Below are positions 22,433 to 35,180 of a DNA stretch of 64,000 bases, piece after piece. The notes below the pieces were generated by a model, which was given only the letters and a program-made list of their open reading frames with translations, had not been told where the DNA came from and did not search any database. Numbering within the stretch: position 1 is the first letter of the stretch; the number at the start of each line of letters is the position of its first letter. The stretch is from Chamaecyparis obtusa (lineage: Eukaryota > Streptophyta > Pinopsida > Cupressales > Cupressaceae). The position numbers and the translations under genes are program-made. Location of the stretch: contig BSBK01002078.1 in assembly GCA_027943335.1 (NCBI GenBank), positions 1-64,000 on the forward strand, given 5' to 3'.

Positions 22433-24442
22433 TGAGCAACAATGTAGCTACAAACAATGCAAGAAGAAAGAAAAGGAAACTACAGTGCTGAAAGCATAAA
22501 AATGGGTCCCGACAGCATGGCTTGATGAGGTACCCATGTACAAAAGAGTCTCTATAAAGCGGAGAAATAGAGAAAACCACATGGGAAAAAATCTACTCTA
22601 AAAAGAGACAAAGACTAGTCTGAAGGACTAAAGAAGCCTCCAAAACTAGGGATGTTCCAGAAAATAGGAACAAAAATGAACATGTAGAACATCACTGAAG
22701 CATGAAATTGCAAACTCTATCAAGAAGAAACTAATGATCTGAAGATTCTCCACAGAAATATGACTAGGTAGAGAAGACTGTAATTTGCACGAGTGCCCTC
22801 AAATAACACTACTTGAATCAGGAGGCAAACAAAGGCAAAACACCTGAACTCGAAGATACAGATGGCATAAACACCAAAAGTCTGAAGAGCTGATCAATCA
22901 AAGATGGAAGAGTGCATCCAAAAAATAGGAAAGAAAAGAGTGTCTATATGGTAAATGATCCATCTCACCGGAATGCATAGGTACCCAGCCACTGCAACCG
23001 CCTAGTACATAGGATCAAATACTGAATACATAGCTCACACTATCAAACCAAGGAAGTAGTAGAACCAATAGTAGAAACCCCCCATACTGCTGACAAGGGA
23101 GTAATGACAGGTACACTGAAAAGATCATCCAATATGAATTGCATGATGAAGATGAATCTAAAACATCAAATGTGCAGAGAGAGTACAAACACAAATAAAG
23201 ATTCCTGAGGCTAATGTCATTGGAGGAACGCTCACATGACAAAAGAAGATGGAAAACAAAGGCAAACATCAAACCCCCTGACACTTTATAATGGAGTGCG
23301 AGTACATAAAGCATAAACATGTGCAAGATCCCATACATGTAATAAAATGACACTTTATCTCAGTGCGTGTGCATAAAAGAATGCTACAAAAGTGAAGTAT
23401 ACATTGCTCAAATAAGAGCGAAGGCTGTTGAAACAAAAGAACAACCTAAGAAGAGCCATCCCCTAAAGGGAAGAGATCCCAGGACCTGTAACATCCAAGA
23501 TATCCACCAAAGTGCAAAAATGCAAAAAGCTGAATAAAATATACTTGGAGCAGAATTTGGAAAAATGACTCATAGAACTAGAAAGCTCTCAAAATAAGCT
23601 TTCCAACAATATCTTGCTTTCCCAAAATGGAGTTCAGATGCGCAAGATAGAGCTTCTGGATTGCAAAACTGAACATATGGCTTTGACAGTAAAAACCACC
23701 ATAAAAAAAAACAAAATTAGAAATTCAAACCTCCAGATCTGGATAGAGCTCGAAACCAGCTTTTCGACGATCCTAATTTTGACATTGTATGCTCAAGATA
23801 TGAGCAAAATACCAACTGCTGCGCTGGAGGGCCCAAATGGTGTCTAAATGTGTTGACGTTAGCACTTCACTGGCTTAAAATTGAGGGCCAAATGGCCATC
23901 ACAACATACAAGCCCCTTGGGGCTAAAATTCTCGACCCCTGGTCGCCATATGACTAGGGGCTAAAACTGCATTCGCTGGCTTAAATTTGACAGCCAAATG
24001 GCCGTCGCTAGCAATTTAAAAAAAATAATATTTTTTTTTGCAAATTCACATGCGCGCCTCGGGATCTATGTCAGGCCATTCAGATTTTTGCCTCGATTTG
24101 CATGCCAAAATGTTTGGTCTTAGTTTGCGTGTCGGGCAACAAAAATTTTTCATTTATTTACGTGAAAAATTAGATAATTTTGCATCAGGAAATGTGCCAA
24201 TCCATACAAATGCTGCCTTGAAAAGTGTGTCAAGCTGTCTGGTACCGAAAAAATGCCCCAAAATGCAAAGTTGTACAAATTGGACGTGCCTTATATCAAA
24301 ATAGGGGTTTTTGGGTGTTGCGAGCTCAACGGTGAGGTCCGTTTGAGCTCAAAGTGCACCAAAATTTAGGAACCCCCTAATTTCAATAAAAAAAAACTAA
24401 AAAAACCATAATTTGAATCCTTCAAATGCGAACAAGCTATAG
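22433..24442. other. Interior of the 2.84-kb element, non-coding
   Basis: No frame shows Gag, protease, integrase or RT motifs. A roughly 36-bp segment with the palindrome GGCCAAATGGCC occurs at about 23866-23901 and 23970-24006. The 23860-24020 stretch is GC-rich compared with the neighbourhood. A 112-codon minus-strand open frame at 23015-23353 is Leu/Ser/Tyr-rich and not recognised. Confidence 0.7.
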
Positions 24443-24462
24443 CAGATTAGGCTTTGATACCA
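24443..24462 (-). other. Primer binding site of the 2.84-kb element
   Basis: Minus strand TGGTATCAAAGCCTAATC directly after the 5' LTR. It fits initiator tRNA-Met priming. Confidence 0.85.
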
Positions 24463-24859
24463 TGTAGGATTTGAGCAATACAAATCTATAAAACTCAAAG
24501 ATCACCTGCATACAAAAACCTGTTACAAGGAAGTAGATACAAGAAGAGGGCAAGAATTTGACTCAAAAATATGAAGAAGAAAATATCCTCAAATAATGAA
24601 TGAATTAAATGTACAATGGATCATCCTTATAAAGGAGATCGAAAGCCTTGAAAGGCAAACCTAAAAAGCAGAAGTGCATGTAATAATTAGTTTAATTATT
24701 ACAAGACTAATGCATGCAAATTTATATTTAAAACAACTAGTGTATAAGTTTAAATCAACTAGTGCATGTGTGTTTAAATATAAACAACTAAAAATAAAAG
24801 TGTTGACATCTTAAGAAGGGAGTAAAGTTAATTAATATAATTAATACTTTACTCTAACA
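24463..24859 (-). repeat. 5' LTR of the 2.84-kb element
   Basis: Exact-length partner (397 bp) of 22023-22419. Confidence 0.95.
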
Positions 24860-24864
24860 ATTAT

Positions 24865-25082
24865 ATTATTATGTGATAATATAATTATATTAATATGTGA
24901 TAATATATTATAATTATATTGTATAATGATGATATTATATCTCATTCATTAAATATATATAACATTTGAATAAAAATGCAGATATATATAAGAGTGTTTG
25001 GGGGAGACAATCATATATTGTCTATGGCTGGGAAGGCAAGACTGCCCATGGTTAAATGAGCACACCCAAAAAAAAAACACCA
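24865..25082 (+). repeat. Copia-A 3' LTR, right part
   Basis: Resumes the AT-rich LTR and ends CCATGGTTAAATGAGCACAC, then an A run and CA, matching the end of the 5' LTR at 299. The 5-bp target duplication cannot be checked because the left end lies outside the window. Confidence 0.72.
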
Positions 25083-25480
25083 TTAAAGTGGTGGCTAAAA
25101 GTACTATTATAGATTGCAATCTTATACATTTTGTACCACATTTTGGGTCCTTTCCTTAGAGTGTAGTCTCCTAGCTCATATCCAAGTCCATTTTTGGAAT
25201 TTCCTTGGTGTAGAGAAACAGAATAGGTGAAGGGAGCGCTAAGCCACTTCTTTGGTATCAAGAAAAAAAGTATGAGACGAGTTGTAATATTAATAAGGGT
25301 TTTATCATGTACATTTTGAACAAATGGTTTGAATTCAATATAGTCAGCAAGAGAATGAGAATGAATACAATGAAAAAGACAATGGACTCCACTATTATTT
25401 AATTTAGGAATCCTTGGAAAGTGGTGAAAAGGAATTTAATTTTTTTAGTATATTTAAGTCTCCAGAAGATTCTTTTTTAA
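25083..25480. other. Flank of Copia-A, no clear gene
   Basis: A 69-codon minus-strand open frame (25261-25052) runs across the LTR end and carries a GLGYELGDYTL string. It is too short to assign and overlaps LTR sequence, so I do not call it. Confidence 0.4.
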
Positions 25481-26381
25481 AATTTCAAACGATTAACGAG
25501 ACGTGTAGGCTCTACTTCTTGTGGTAAAAGAATTTGTAAGGAAGGGAGATGATATATAGGGACATTTATTTCTTATTTCATCTTTTCTAGACCTTGTCCA
25601 TAATAGTCTTCCTTAGGGATCATCTCATAACCTACTTTATAGTATGTCTTTAGTTTTGAAGGTGAAAATTTTTAATCATGAACCTTATTGAAACTTATTT
25701 TGTAGGGATGAATATATTGAGGAGGATTAATCTTTGTAAGGTAATTCTTAATCCTATCCTCATTATTCATATGCATCATTTTTTATTTAGTTTTGGTCTT
25801 GATGATATAAGGTAGAAGTAGAATCAGTTATTTCTGGTCTATATTTTATTTTTTCTTTAGCCAAAAAAGTCATCAATCTACTTAAAGAAGATTGTCAAAA
25901 ATATTTTCTTGACTTGTAAATCCTAAGCCTTCTCTAGTAAATTGAGAAGGAACTTATTGAAATTTATTGAGTAGGGATGAATAGAAGGAGGAGGATTGAT
26001 CTTTATATGAAGATTCTCAATCCTATCATCATTATTCACATCTGACTTGCTAGGTTGTGATGAACTAGGCTCATCTAAATCTTCATCTTTTCTTAATGTT
26101 ATGTTATGAGATAGATCACGAATAAAATACCTAACATCATGTTGTCTTAGAATATATTGATGGTTCAGATAAGATTTACGAGAATAAGAATAATCTAGGG
26201 TGATAGATGTACTAGGATTAACATGTTTAGCTTGAACCTCTTGCACTAAAGTACCTTTTTTAGGAGAGAATCCCTTACTAATATTTAATGTTCCATCTTC
26301 ATTGGAGAGATCATTAATAGCAGTATTGATTCTTTCCTCACTAAAAAAAGATAGACCAGGGGAGGTACAAGTATGATTCAT
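25480..26381 (-). pseudogene. Unassigned polyprotein-like relic with internal duplication
   Basis: The main open part (26381-25923, 152 codons) starts MNHTCTSPGLSFFSEERINT. It carries SYLNHQYILRQHDVRYFIRD and a Ser/Asp-rich linker, then DRIENLHIKINPPPSIHPYS. A second, diverged copy of the last segment lies at about 25690-25775 (EDRIKNYLTKINPPQYIHPY). It is followed in the same direction by YYKVGYEMIPKEDYYGQGLE and INVPIYHLPSLQILLPQE with one stop. The composition looks like part of a retroelement or pararetroviral polyprotein. I do not recognise a named domain, so no function is given. The N-terminus and any pol part are not visible. Confidence 0.5.
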
Positions 26382-26399
26382 TTCAATATCATCTAGGAT

Positions 26400-29300
26400 T
26401 GTCGTTTATAAAATATTTTATGAGATCTACACATCCATTGAATTATTTAAAAATGCTATCATATAACAACATTAAACATGGATACAAGATTTATCATATT
26501 ATTTGCAAATTTTTATTTTTTTAAAGCCTTGGGATGCAAAATACCACTACAAATGAATGTAAGTAGCATGAAAAGTAAGAAGATATTATCTAATACATGA
26601 TTTTGCTACATGTAGCTAAAAAATAATATTATCACATGTGAAATAGAAAACCAATCATATTTAGTGAATTTCATCATGAAAGATTAGATCTATAAATTAT
26701 AAGTGTGGAAAATGTAAGATGTGTTGGGTTCACCAAAATGTAATGGTGGAAAATGGGTTCACTAGTTTATACATGCAAACTAGGAACTGGATCAATTTCT
26801 ATTTAATGCATTAAGGAGAGCAAGTCTGCTTGGCTCAAGGGATTAGACACAAAGTGAATTCAAAACTTATTGTTTAATTTGAAAATGATAATGCAAAGGT
26901 GTGAGTAGGATGTTAGATCCAAGGCTAAAGATTAGGAATTGAGGGTTTTTGGTATGCAATCAAATTAGATAACTGATATGTAGCTTAGGTTTACATATCT
27001 AGAAAGAATATATAGAAAGGCACCTATGTTTTAAATCTAGGTTGAAATCAAGAGGTTTAAATCACTTCAGATGATGTCGACCCAAGAATGCCAGATGGAA
27101 ATGAAACTGGTACTTCTAGAATCAATATGCAATTCAAAATCTTCCTCTAATTTTTTATAGAAATGACTAAGATTGTGTTGCTCATAGAAACATCAACCTT
27201 GCTTATTTGGATCTAAAAAAGTTTAATTTGTAGGTCTCCATTTGCTATTTCTAATTCTAAATCCATATCTTCTAAACCTACCACCTACACAAGGATAATA
27301 TTGGGTTGTTGGGAGTTTGCCTAGGTCAAACCCTGATTTTTGAATTAATCATAAAATTGAATTTAAATTTACTTGAATTGAAAGAATTTTGGTGTGTTGA
27401 AATGTATGAGAGAATAGATTTGAAATTGAATACTTGAATCTCATGCCTTGATGAAATATTATTTGAATTTGATCATGAGTATTGATGAAATAAATTGACT
27501 TGACATAATAGAGATCAATCATAAATACTTGCTTGTATAAAGGTTATTGTAACTTGCCACATTGTTTAGATATAAATAATGTGATGGGATTAAATTTAGC
27601 CTTGAATTCTCAAACTTGAATGCTTACAATGATATTTTTTGATATGACATGTGATAATAAATTGAGAAATTCTCTCGTATGGGGTTTTGAACGTATTTTT
27701 ACAAATTAATCTAACGTTTAGTAGTCAAATTACGACAACGAGATCAAGGAGAAAATGGTGGGAACTCGACATCGACACGTTTGAATATGGCCCAAATTGG
27801 AGAGTTAAGGGTGCCCTAGGTGTCATTGACCTAGCAATTCATGTCAATATAGCTGGAGATGAAGTGTATTGAATTTGGGGACCATTCTAATCACTATTTG
27901 GACATATTACATCATATTTATATTCTTTTGGCCAAAATTAGACTTGAGTAAGAGGTAGGAGACCACACACTACATTCTCTTTCATAACATATTCTAGACA
28001 GGGTAAATTCGATTTTGCGGATTCATTAATTTGTGTCACTAATTATTCTTATATACCTTATAATTAATTAAATTAAATTAAACTAATTATTTTCATCCCT
28101 TAATATAATTAATTAGATTTTGATTTTATTCTAATGTTTAATTAATTTTAAATAATTAAACATGTTTTAGCTATTCATCCTAAGGTTTAATTAATCTGGA
28201 TTAACTAAACCTAACCTTGGACTTAACATCATATTTCTTCTAAAATCTCAGTAGTTAATTAATCCTTGATTAATTAACCAATCATATGATTCCTAACCTC
28301 ATTAGCCTTTACTTATAATTAAAAATTATGCCCGCACATTTGACTAATTTATCCTAAATTTAAAATTCATCTCCCCTAAAAGTGACATGTACAAGTCACT
28401 TTCTTAGCTTCCTCCCTTAGAATTGTGGGAGATAACACTTCATTTATTATAGCCACCCTACTACTTTCTCTTTTCTCTTGTTGTTACCCATATCTACTTA
28501 CACATCTTCCACTTTTATAAAAAAAAATCCACTTGTCACCTTCATCTCCAACCAAGATTACTCACGTACGTGTGAGCACACATTTCCCTCTCCACCATTC
28601 CAAGTGGTTTTCCTAATGCCTTTCACACATCAAAAGGCTATGAATCCAAGACAACTCATCTCCTCTCCTTCAATATCATCCCTTCATGAAATTTCAATCT
28701 CAACCATATATTTCCCTCCTTCTAACTCTATACATTAGAGGCTTGTGCCTTTGAAAATCATCCACTTTTATCATAAACTCACTATGTCACAATCATTTTG
28801 AACTCTTTGGAGTCATACCATCCTTATGCCAAAATCTTACTATCCATATTCATCCATGTTGTGTTGACCAATTAAGAGCATTCCACATCAAAGAGAAAAT
28901 CAATCAAGGATTGGGTGCTTCTTGCTTCCGCTCATCAATGGAGGTTTGATGGTTTAACTTTGGTATTTTGCATTTGTTTTATGTTGAGTACATTATTTGT
29001 ATGTTTCCTTTAATCCCTCATATTTTGACATGCCCTTAAAGATCCACCTCAAGACTCACGTCTATGATTTTAGCCACCTACTTATGTAGAGTGGTGCCTT
29101 CATTAGGCATAAACAATCTATTGTATTTTTACTAATTTTTTGTCATTTTTGTTTCTATCTTTTACTAGAAATGTAAAAAAAGCTAAATAAAAAAAGTATA
29201 AAAAACATAGTATAGATTTTAATTATGTTTCTATGCTTTTAGAATAGTTATTTTTTGTTTTCTGTAGATTGACATCTCTGACTTTGAACCAACGTTTGCA

Positions 29301-29980
29301 TTATTCACCATCTACACTTGCACATTGGTGTCTTTGCCTATGTTCAAAATTTTGCAAATTTTGCTAACAATAACCTATATGTGCAGCTTGTTCCAATTAT
29401 TCAAGACAAAAATTTAAGACTACTAATATGTGGTTTTGTAGGTTTATTTGTTTAGATTACAATTTATTTAGTTTTTGGTAAATTAGTTGTAGTAAATTAG
29501 TTAGTGGGATAACTAGCCTTTTTTTGGTGTGTTTGAAAGATTTTGCAAGAGGTACATTCCTTACAAAATTATCTTTTTTTGTTTAGTTTAGGTAGCACAA
29601 AAGTATCCTCTCTCCTTGTATACTCATCTAAACTTGGGTGTGAGAGAACTCGTGTTGTCTTTTCTAGGAGAGACTTCTTCAAGGATTTCATTCCCCCTTA
29701 ATTTGTCCTCAAATGATTTTTTCATTTGGGCCTCTATATAAAAGGTGGATAGGTGAAAGCCTTAGCTCCTCAACAAATGAGATGCCAAAAGTGTCAATCC
29801 AAATAGGGAGGTACCCACATTTATGTGAGGTTCATGGAGCTCCTAGTAGGGTTGATTAAAGCCTTAAGTGGCTTTCTACCAAATGTATAGGCATTGAGAC
29901 CCTGAATTATGACTAAAAACCTAGGATTAGTAGCCACCCTTTTTAGCATTGGTGTGATGGTTTTAGTGTAAAGGGATCAC
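26400..29980. other. Intergenic or decayed repeat, no gene seen
   Basis: AT-rich sequence with TTAATTAA-rich stretches at 28030-28330. Open frames (27687-27872, 28478-28738) are short, isolated and without recognised motifs. It is probably old unrecognised repeat. Confidence 0.6.
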
Positions 29981-29985
29981 AATGT
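29981..29985. repeat. Copia-B target site duplication, left copy (AATGT)
   Basis: AATGT precedes the left LTR and follows the right LTR at 38789-38793. Perfect 5-bp match. Confidence 0.93.
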
Positions 29986-31801
29986 TGTTGCGTTTATGTC
30001 ATTGATGCCACTAAAGAGCTTATGAAGGAACACATGTCCTGTCCTCATGGCCTTTGTCCTTTTCGTGGATGGCTTGCCTTGTAGCTCTCTTCTCCTACCA
30101 TATGTTTCAGATACAAGTTTGTCAGAGAATGTTTCAGATTTAAGTCTTTCCTTCACACTAGTTTCTCTGATATCTTATTGCAACTCCTACAAAGAATATC
30201 TGACAACTGTTTGGAGCATTTTTTCTAGCTATCAGGTTTTTGGATGTCACTACTGCCACCAGTGCATCTGTGAGTGACTAACGTTAATAACAGTTACTCA
30301 TGCTGGGATTTATGTCTGCAGTCTACATGACTGGACCATATGTGTTTCATTCTTGAAAATTCAGGTGTGCTTTGCGCATGAGTGAGCATCAAAATTAAAA
30401 TGTATGCAGTGAATGTTTTTCATGAAAATAATATAAAATGTTACCTGATGCTGTTTGGAGGAGAGTTAACGTAACTTAAAATGGAGTTTTGATTGCTTGG
30501 TAGAAATAGAACAATCAAATTGAAACCAAAAATAATATACGATGTGTTGTAAAAGAAGTATGATTGTGGGGGCTCACATAAAAGGTTCTGCAATAAACAT
30601 TTTTTAAAAAAAAATGTATGAGTAAAAATGTTACAACATAGAGACATAGGTTTTTGTTTTATGTGTGTGAAGCGGATTATCTAACTGAGCGACACTGTCG
30701 GTAGTATTTAAAAAATGGCATCAAAACAAAAAAGAGCTGGCTAGGAATGCGTGAATCAAGAAATTAAGAAGCGTTCATGAAGTAGGAGGTGTCTCGGTGA
30801 GAAAAACATAGTGAGATAGATATAGAAAAAAAAACAAAAAGAATGAAAATAGCGTGAGAAGTTTTACGTGAAGATACAGGTGAAAAGTCTGGTGAGTCTA
30901 AATACATATATTTTCTAGAAGTCAAAATGTGTGCTTACTGCTGAATATCATATTTGGTTGAAGTGTTTGGAAGCAAAAATTGGGGACAATCATCTTTAAA
31001 ATGTCATCTCTGCAGATTCAGTGTTTCTTCACCTAAAACGACAGACATATGTCAAACACATAGTCTGCGAATCTGGAGCATGGTATGGGTGCAAGTCTAG
31101 AGCTGGGCGTGAAACTTCAAGGACTTTAGAAAGTGCAGAAAGGAGTGCTTACGGTTGCAATACATAGTCCACTCTTTCAGGTGTGGAAGACGTGAATGCA
31201 CTGCTAGGAAAATACACAATGGGGAGATTAGATAAGAAAGACCGTGTTCAGGAATAAAAATAGGAGATAGCTATATCAAAGTTTCTAATGGAAACTAAAT
31301 GTTAAAATAAAAATACAGCTTGGTGGATTCTATTACAGAGATGCGAAGTTTTGGGACACACTTGGAATTTATTCATATCTTAGATGGCTCCATTGATTGC
31401 AGTTGAAGAAAGATCTTCAGGCAAGACCATATCACAATAATTCAATCCAATCACAATTCTGGTTCAGATGTCTTTATATTTTCAGTAAAGACTCAAAGTT
31501 TCTTTTGGTCTTGTTTCATCCCAATTCATTTTATCGAAAAAAGGTTGTAGCCTTTTTGGAAGTCAGGTTGAAGCCTGCATTGTAAAATTGGTTGAAGAGT
31601 TGTAGCTCTTGAAGAAAGGGTTGTAGCCCTATTTGAATAATAAAGTCATGGTTTTTTAACCCACCTTGGGTTTTCCACATGATAAAACTTTGGTGTGTTT
31701 CTTTTCCTTTGCGTGTGTGTGTTTCTATTTGTTTGCCAAAATTTAAACTTTTAGAAACACTGATTCACCCCCTCCCCCTCTCAACATTTCTCCGTTCTTC
31801 A
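29986..31801 (+). repeat. Copia-B 5' LTR
   Basis: Starts TGTTGCGTTTATGTCATTGA, ends TTCTCCGTTCTTCA. Near its end it has ACTGATTCACCCCC and CTCTCAAC, a motif also found at the end of the Copia-D LTR. Confidence 0.95.
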
Positions 31802-31803
31802 AT

Positions 31804-31820
31804 TGGTATTAGAGCAGGTC
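31804..31820 (+). other. Copia-B primer binding site
   Basis: TGGTATTAGAGCAGGTC lies two bases after the LTR end. It is one transition away from the standard TGGTATCAGAGC. Confidence 0.88.
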
Positions 31821-31869
31821 ACTCCCTTTTCATGCTTAAAATCTTGAGAGTTTGATCTTTGTGCCCATC

Positions 31870-33585
31870 ATGAGTGCCTTAGAATTTCTTTCCATGAATC
31901 ATGCACCTCTATTTGATGGAAACAACTATGATTTTTGGAGTGTTCGCATGAAGACTTACATCATGTCTCTTGACTATGATGTCTATCTCAGTCTTGTAAA
32001 TGGTTACACTATTCCTTCTACCCCTCCTACAGATGTTGATGGTAAAAGAGAATTTGAGAATAATTCAAAGGCCATGAACACCATTTTGTGTGGCCTAACT
32101 GAGGCTAAATTTGTAAAGGTCATGCACTGTGCTACCACAAAAGATGTTTGGGATAAATTGCATAATGCATATCATGGTGATGACAAAGTTAGGAAGGCTA
32201 AAGTTCAAACCCACCAGGCTACCTTTGAAGGTCTTCGTATGAAGGAGAGTGAAAACATTGTTGCCTACTTTCTTCATGTTGATGAGGTTGTCAATGTTCT
32301 AAAAGGTCTAGGAGAAAATGTTAAAGAGAAAACTGTGGTTTAGAAAATTCTTCATTCTTTTCCTATAAGGCTTGATGCTAAAGTCTCTGCTGTTAAAGAA
32401 ATACCAGATTTGGACACCCTAACTGTTAATAAATTGCATGGTATCTTGACTGCCTATGAGATGAGGACTATAGTTGAAGGGTCTTCCAAAACTGAATCTG
32501 CATTCAAGGATTCTAAAAGGAGCAAGGACAAGGAAAGTAATCTCAGTGATGGCTCGGATGAGGACTCCAATGAGGAAATAGCTTACCTCATTAGAAGGCT
32601 GAAAAAAGGCTTTAACAAAAGTAAAGGCAAATCTAGTTTGAAATGCTTCAACTATGGAAAGCTTGGTCACTTTGCCTCTAAGTGTCCATTTGATAAAGAA
32701 GAGGACAAAAATGATGAAAAAGAATTCAAATACTAGAAATCTAGGAGGTTTTCCAAGAAGAATTGGAAATCTGAAAAGGGCAAGAAGGTGTTGTTTCAAA
32801 AAATGACAGTGATGATTCCTCAAGCAGTGAAAGTGATTCTTGAATTAATGAAGTCATGTTAATGGCTATTGATAATGTGAGTTTTGAAGAGAATGAAGAG
32901 AATGAAGATAATGAAGATGATGAAGTGGACCTTGAACTTGAATTGATTTCAGCTCTAGCCGAGATTAAAAAATTGAAAAAGAAGAATCTAAGTCTTGCAG
33001 ATCTTCTACAAGTTGAGAGTGCTGAAAAGTTGAAAATTGCTACATCTCTTAAAGAGTTTGAAACTCACCTTATTGATTTTAAAATTCTAAATGAGGAGGC
33101 CAAAAATATTCGTGAGGATTTGAAAAATCAGATTCAGATAAAAGAAGAAAACATTGCCAAGCTGGAAGTTGAAATTGTTTCTCTTAGAAACATTGGTAAA
33201 AATTTTATGCTTTCTAGTGAAGAACTATCTTTCAATAGTGGTAAAGTCACATTAGATGACGTTCTTGGTTCTCAAAGATCTACCAAAGATAAGAGAGGAG
33301 TTGGCATGCAACCTGATCAAACTCCTCACCACCAGAAAGTAGTCAGCCTACTCCTAACAAGGTAAATAAACTTTTTTTCTATGGCTACTATTTTGCATGT
33401 AATTACTTTGGATATAGAGATGCTGATTGTAGAGTTGTTCCCTTCAAGAATTATTTTCAGCATGAAAAAAATGTTTTTAGGAAGTACAACTTGATTTGCT
33501 ACAACTGTAACAAGTTTGGCCATACTTCAAGATTTTGCAACAACTATAGTGCAGATTTGTTCTACAATGTTGAACCTAAAAGAAG
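31870..33585 (+). pseudogene. Copia-B Gag
   Basis: The ATG at 31870 starts MSALEFLSMNHAPLFDGNNY, followed by DFWSVRMKTYI, the usual start of a copia Gag. Later motifs: KDVWDKLHNAYHGDDKVRKA and VAYFLHVDEVVNVLKGLGE. A first knuckle CFNYGKLGHFASKC has lost its second Cys. After an acidic stretch comes a coiled-coil (ELISALAEIKKLKKKNLSLA). Then a second, altered knuckle-like segment (FACNYFGYRDADC) and an intact CYNCNKFGHTSRFC at about 33500. A TAG at 32341, a one-base loss in an A run near 32797 and a frame change near 33335 break it. Confidence 0.9.
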
Positions 33586-33990
33586 GACTAAAGTGGCCAA
33601 GGTTTGGAGAAAGAAAGTTCAAGAGACTCTTCTTAAAGCTCTTGTTGGTCAAATAGCTCTTCTAGCCAGCAGTGAGAAGGATATATGGTATGTTGATAGT
33701 GGTTGCTCCCGACATATGACAGGTGACTTAAGTAAGTTTCATTCTCTCAAGAAAATGAAAGGTGGCAAGGTTAGATTTGGTGGTAGCTCTTCTGCAAAGG
33801 TTTCTAGTATAGGTACAATCTTAATTAATAATGATGAAACCATTGTTGAGAATGTTCTTTATGTAGAAGGGTTGAAACACAATCTGTTAAGTGTAAGCTA
33901 GCTATGTGATCAAGGATATGATCTCAGTTTTAACTCAAATTCTTGCACTGTTAAAAAGGGAATTGATGTCATAGCTAAAGCAAATAGAGA
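33586..33990 (+). pseudogene. Copia-B aspartic protease
   Basis: The active site is visible as DIWYVDSGCSRHMTGDLSKF (Asp-Ser-Gly). FGGSSSAKVSSIGTI and ENVLYVEGLKHNLLSVS follow, the standard copia protease C-terminus. A TAG at 33899 interrupts it just before LCDQGYDLSF. The stop fits CAG to TAG. Continuous frame with integrase. Confidence 0.92.
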
Positions 33991-35180
33991 AGCGAATAAT
34001 ATCTACTTTCTTGATGATTCTAATGATGAGACCTGTTGTTTTAGCAAGGTAGAGGATGCTTGGCTTTGGCACAAGCATTTTGGGCATGCAAATTTTGATA
34101 ATCTTATCAAGATCAGTAAAAAGGAGGCTGTTAGAGATATGCCATTAATAGAGAAAACAACTGATGTTGTTTGCAAAAATTGTCAAGAGGGAAAACAAAC
34201 TAGAGCTTCCTTCAAACCAAAAGATCATTTCAGCAGTAGGCCATTTGAGCTTGTCCATATAGATCTTTGTGGACCAACTAGGACAAGTCTTCAAGGTGAG
34301 AAATACTTTATGCTTCTTATTGATGACTTCTCTCGTATGACTTGGGTTAGTTTTCTAAAACAAAAATCAGAGGCTTTAGAGAAGTTTAAGATTTTTAAAA
34401 GTCTGGTTGAAAATGAAATGGATGTGAAAATTAAATGCTTGCATTCTAATAATGGGGGAGAATTTACTTCAAATGATTTTGTTAAGTTTTGTGAGCAACA
34501 TGGAATCAAGAAACAGGTTTCAGCCCCAAGAACACCACAACAAAATGGTGTTGTGGAAAGAAAAAATAGAACTATTCAAGAAATGGCACATTGTTTGATG
34601 AATGAAAGAAATGTTAAAGATGTTTTTTGGAGAGAGGCTGTCCACACAACAGTCTATATTCAAAATAGAACGTTGTTGAGATCCAAGTTCAACAAGACTC
34701 CATATGAACTTTGGAAAGGTAAACCAGCTACTGTTAAGTACTTTAAATTTTTTGGGAGTCCAAGCTATATTAGAAGAGATGAAGATAATTTAGGTAAGTT
34801 TGAATCTAGATTTGATGAAGAAATTTTTCTTAGCTATTCCTCTAAAAGTAAAGCATTCAAATGCTACAATAAAAGACTGTATAAATTAGTAGAGAGTGCT
34901 AATGTTAAGATTCATAAGGTTACTACTGAATTTGGTGAGAATGATGATATCCCTGAAGAAGGAAAAACTCAAACCAGAACTATTGTACCTTCTCCTCCTC
35001 ATATTCAAGTTGTAACAGCTAGCAAAAGTGGTGAGAATGACAAAGTTAAAGTAAAATCTGCTCATGAAGAAACAGTTTCTACTTCTAATGATGCTGAAAA
35101 TTTACATGATAATTCTAGGTATGATTCTCAAGATGATCATAATGCTTCTAACTTCAAAACTCCTTCAAAGTTTGTATAAA
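33991..35180 (+). pseudogene. Copia-B integrase
   Basis: Zinc site: LWHKHFGHANFDNL and VCKNCQEGKQTRA (HHCC). Core: FELVHIDLCGP (first Asp); KCLHSNNGGEFTSNDF, where the usual SDNGGEF has Asn in place of the catalytic Asp; and QQNGVVERKNRTIQEMAH (Glu). The C-terminal part FKFFGSPSYI and RFDEEIFLSY is typical, then an acidic linker to RT that ends at TAA 35177. The 346-codon open stretch from 34139 is the longest in this element. Loss of the second catalytic Asp means inactive. Confidence 0.92.

Larger units (their letters stand above)
22023..24859 (-). mobile_element. Non-autonomous LTR retrotransposon, 2.84 kb (LARD-like)
   Basis: Two 397-bp LTRs flank 2,043 bp that encode no recognisable protein. 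The primer site TGGTATCAAAGCC (minus strand, next to 24463) and a G-rich purine tract next to 22419 set the orientation. LTRs are about 97% alike by eye. The element must have used proteins from another source. It is nested in the Copia-A 3' LTR. Confidence 0.93.

Noticed and set aside
23015..23353. Hydrophobic 112-codon frame in the 2.84-kb element
   Set aside because: Looked like membrane segments, but composition follows the base content and no relative is known to me.
28478..28738. 86-codon open frame with Ser/Pro/Thr
   Set aside because: Isolated in AT-rich sequence, no motif, no supporting neighbour.
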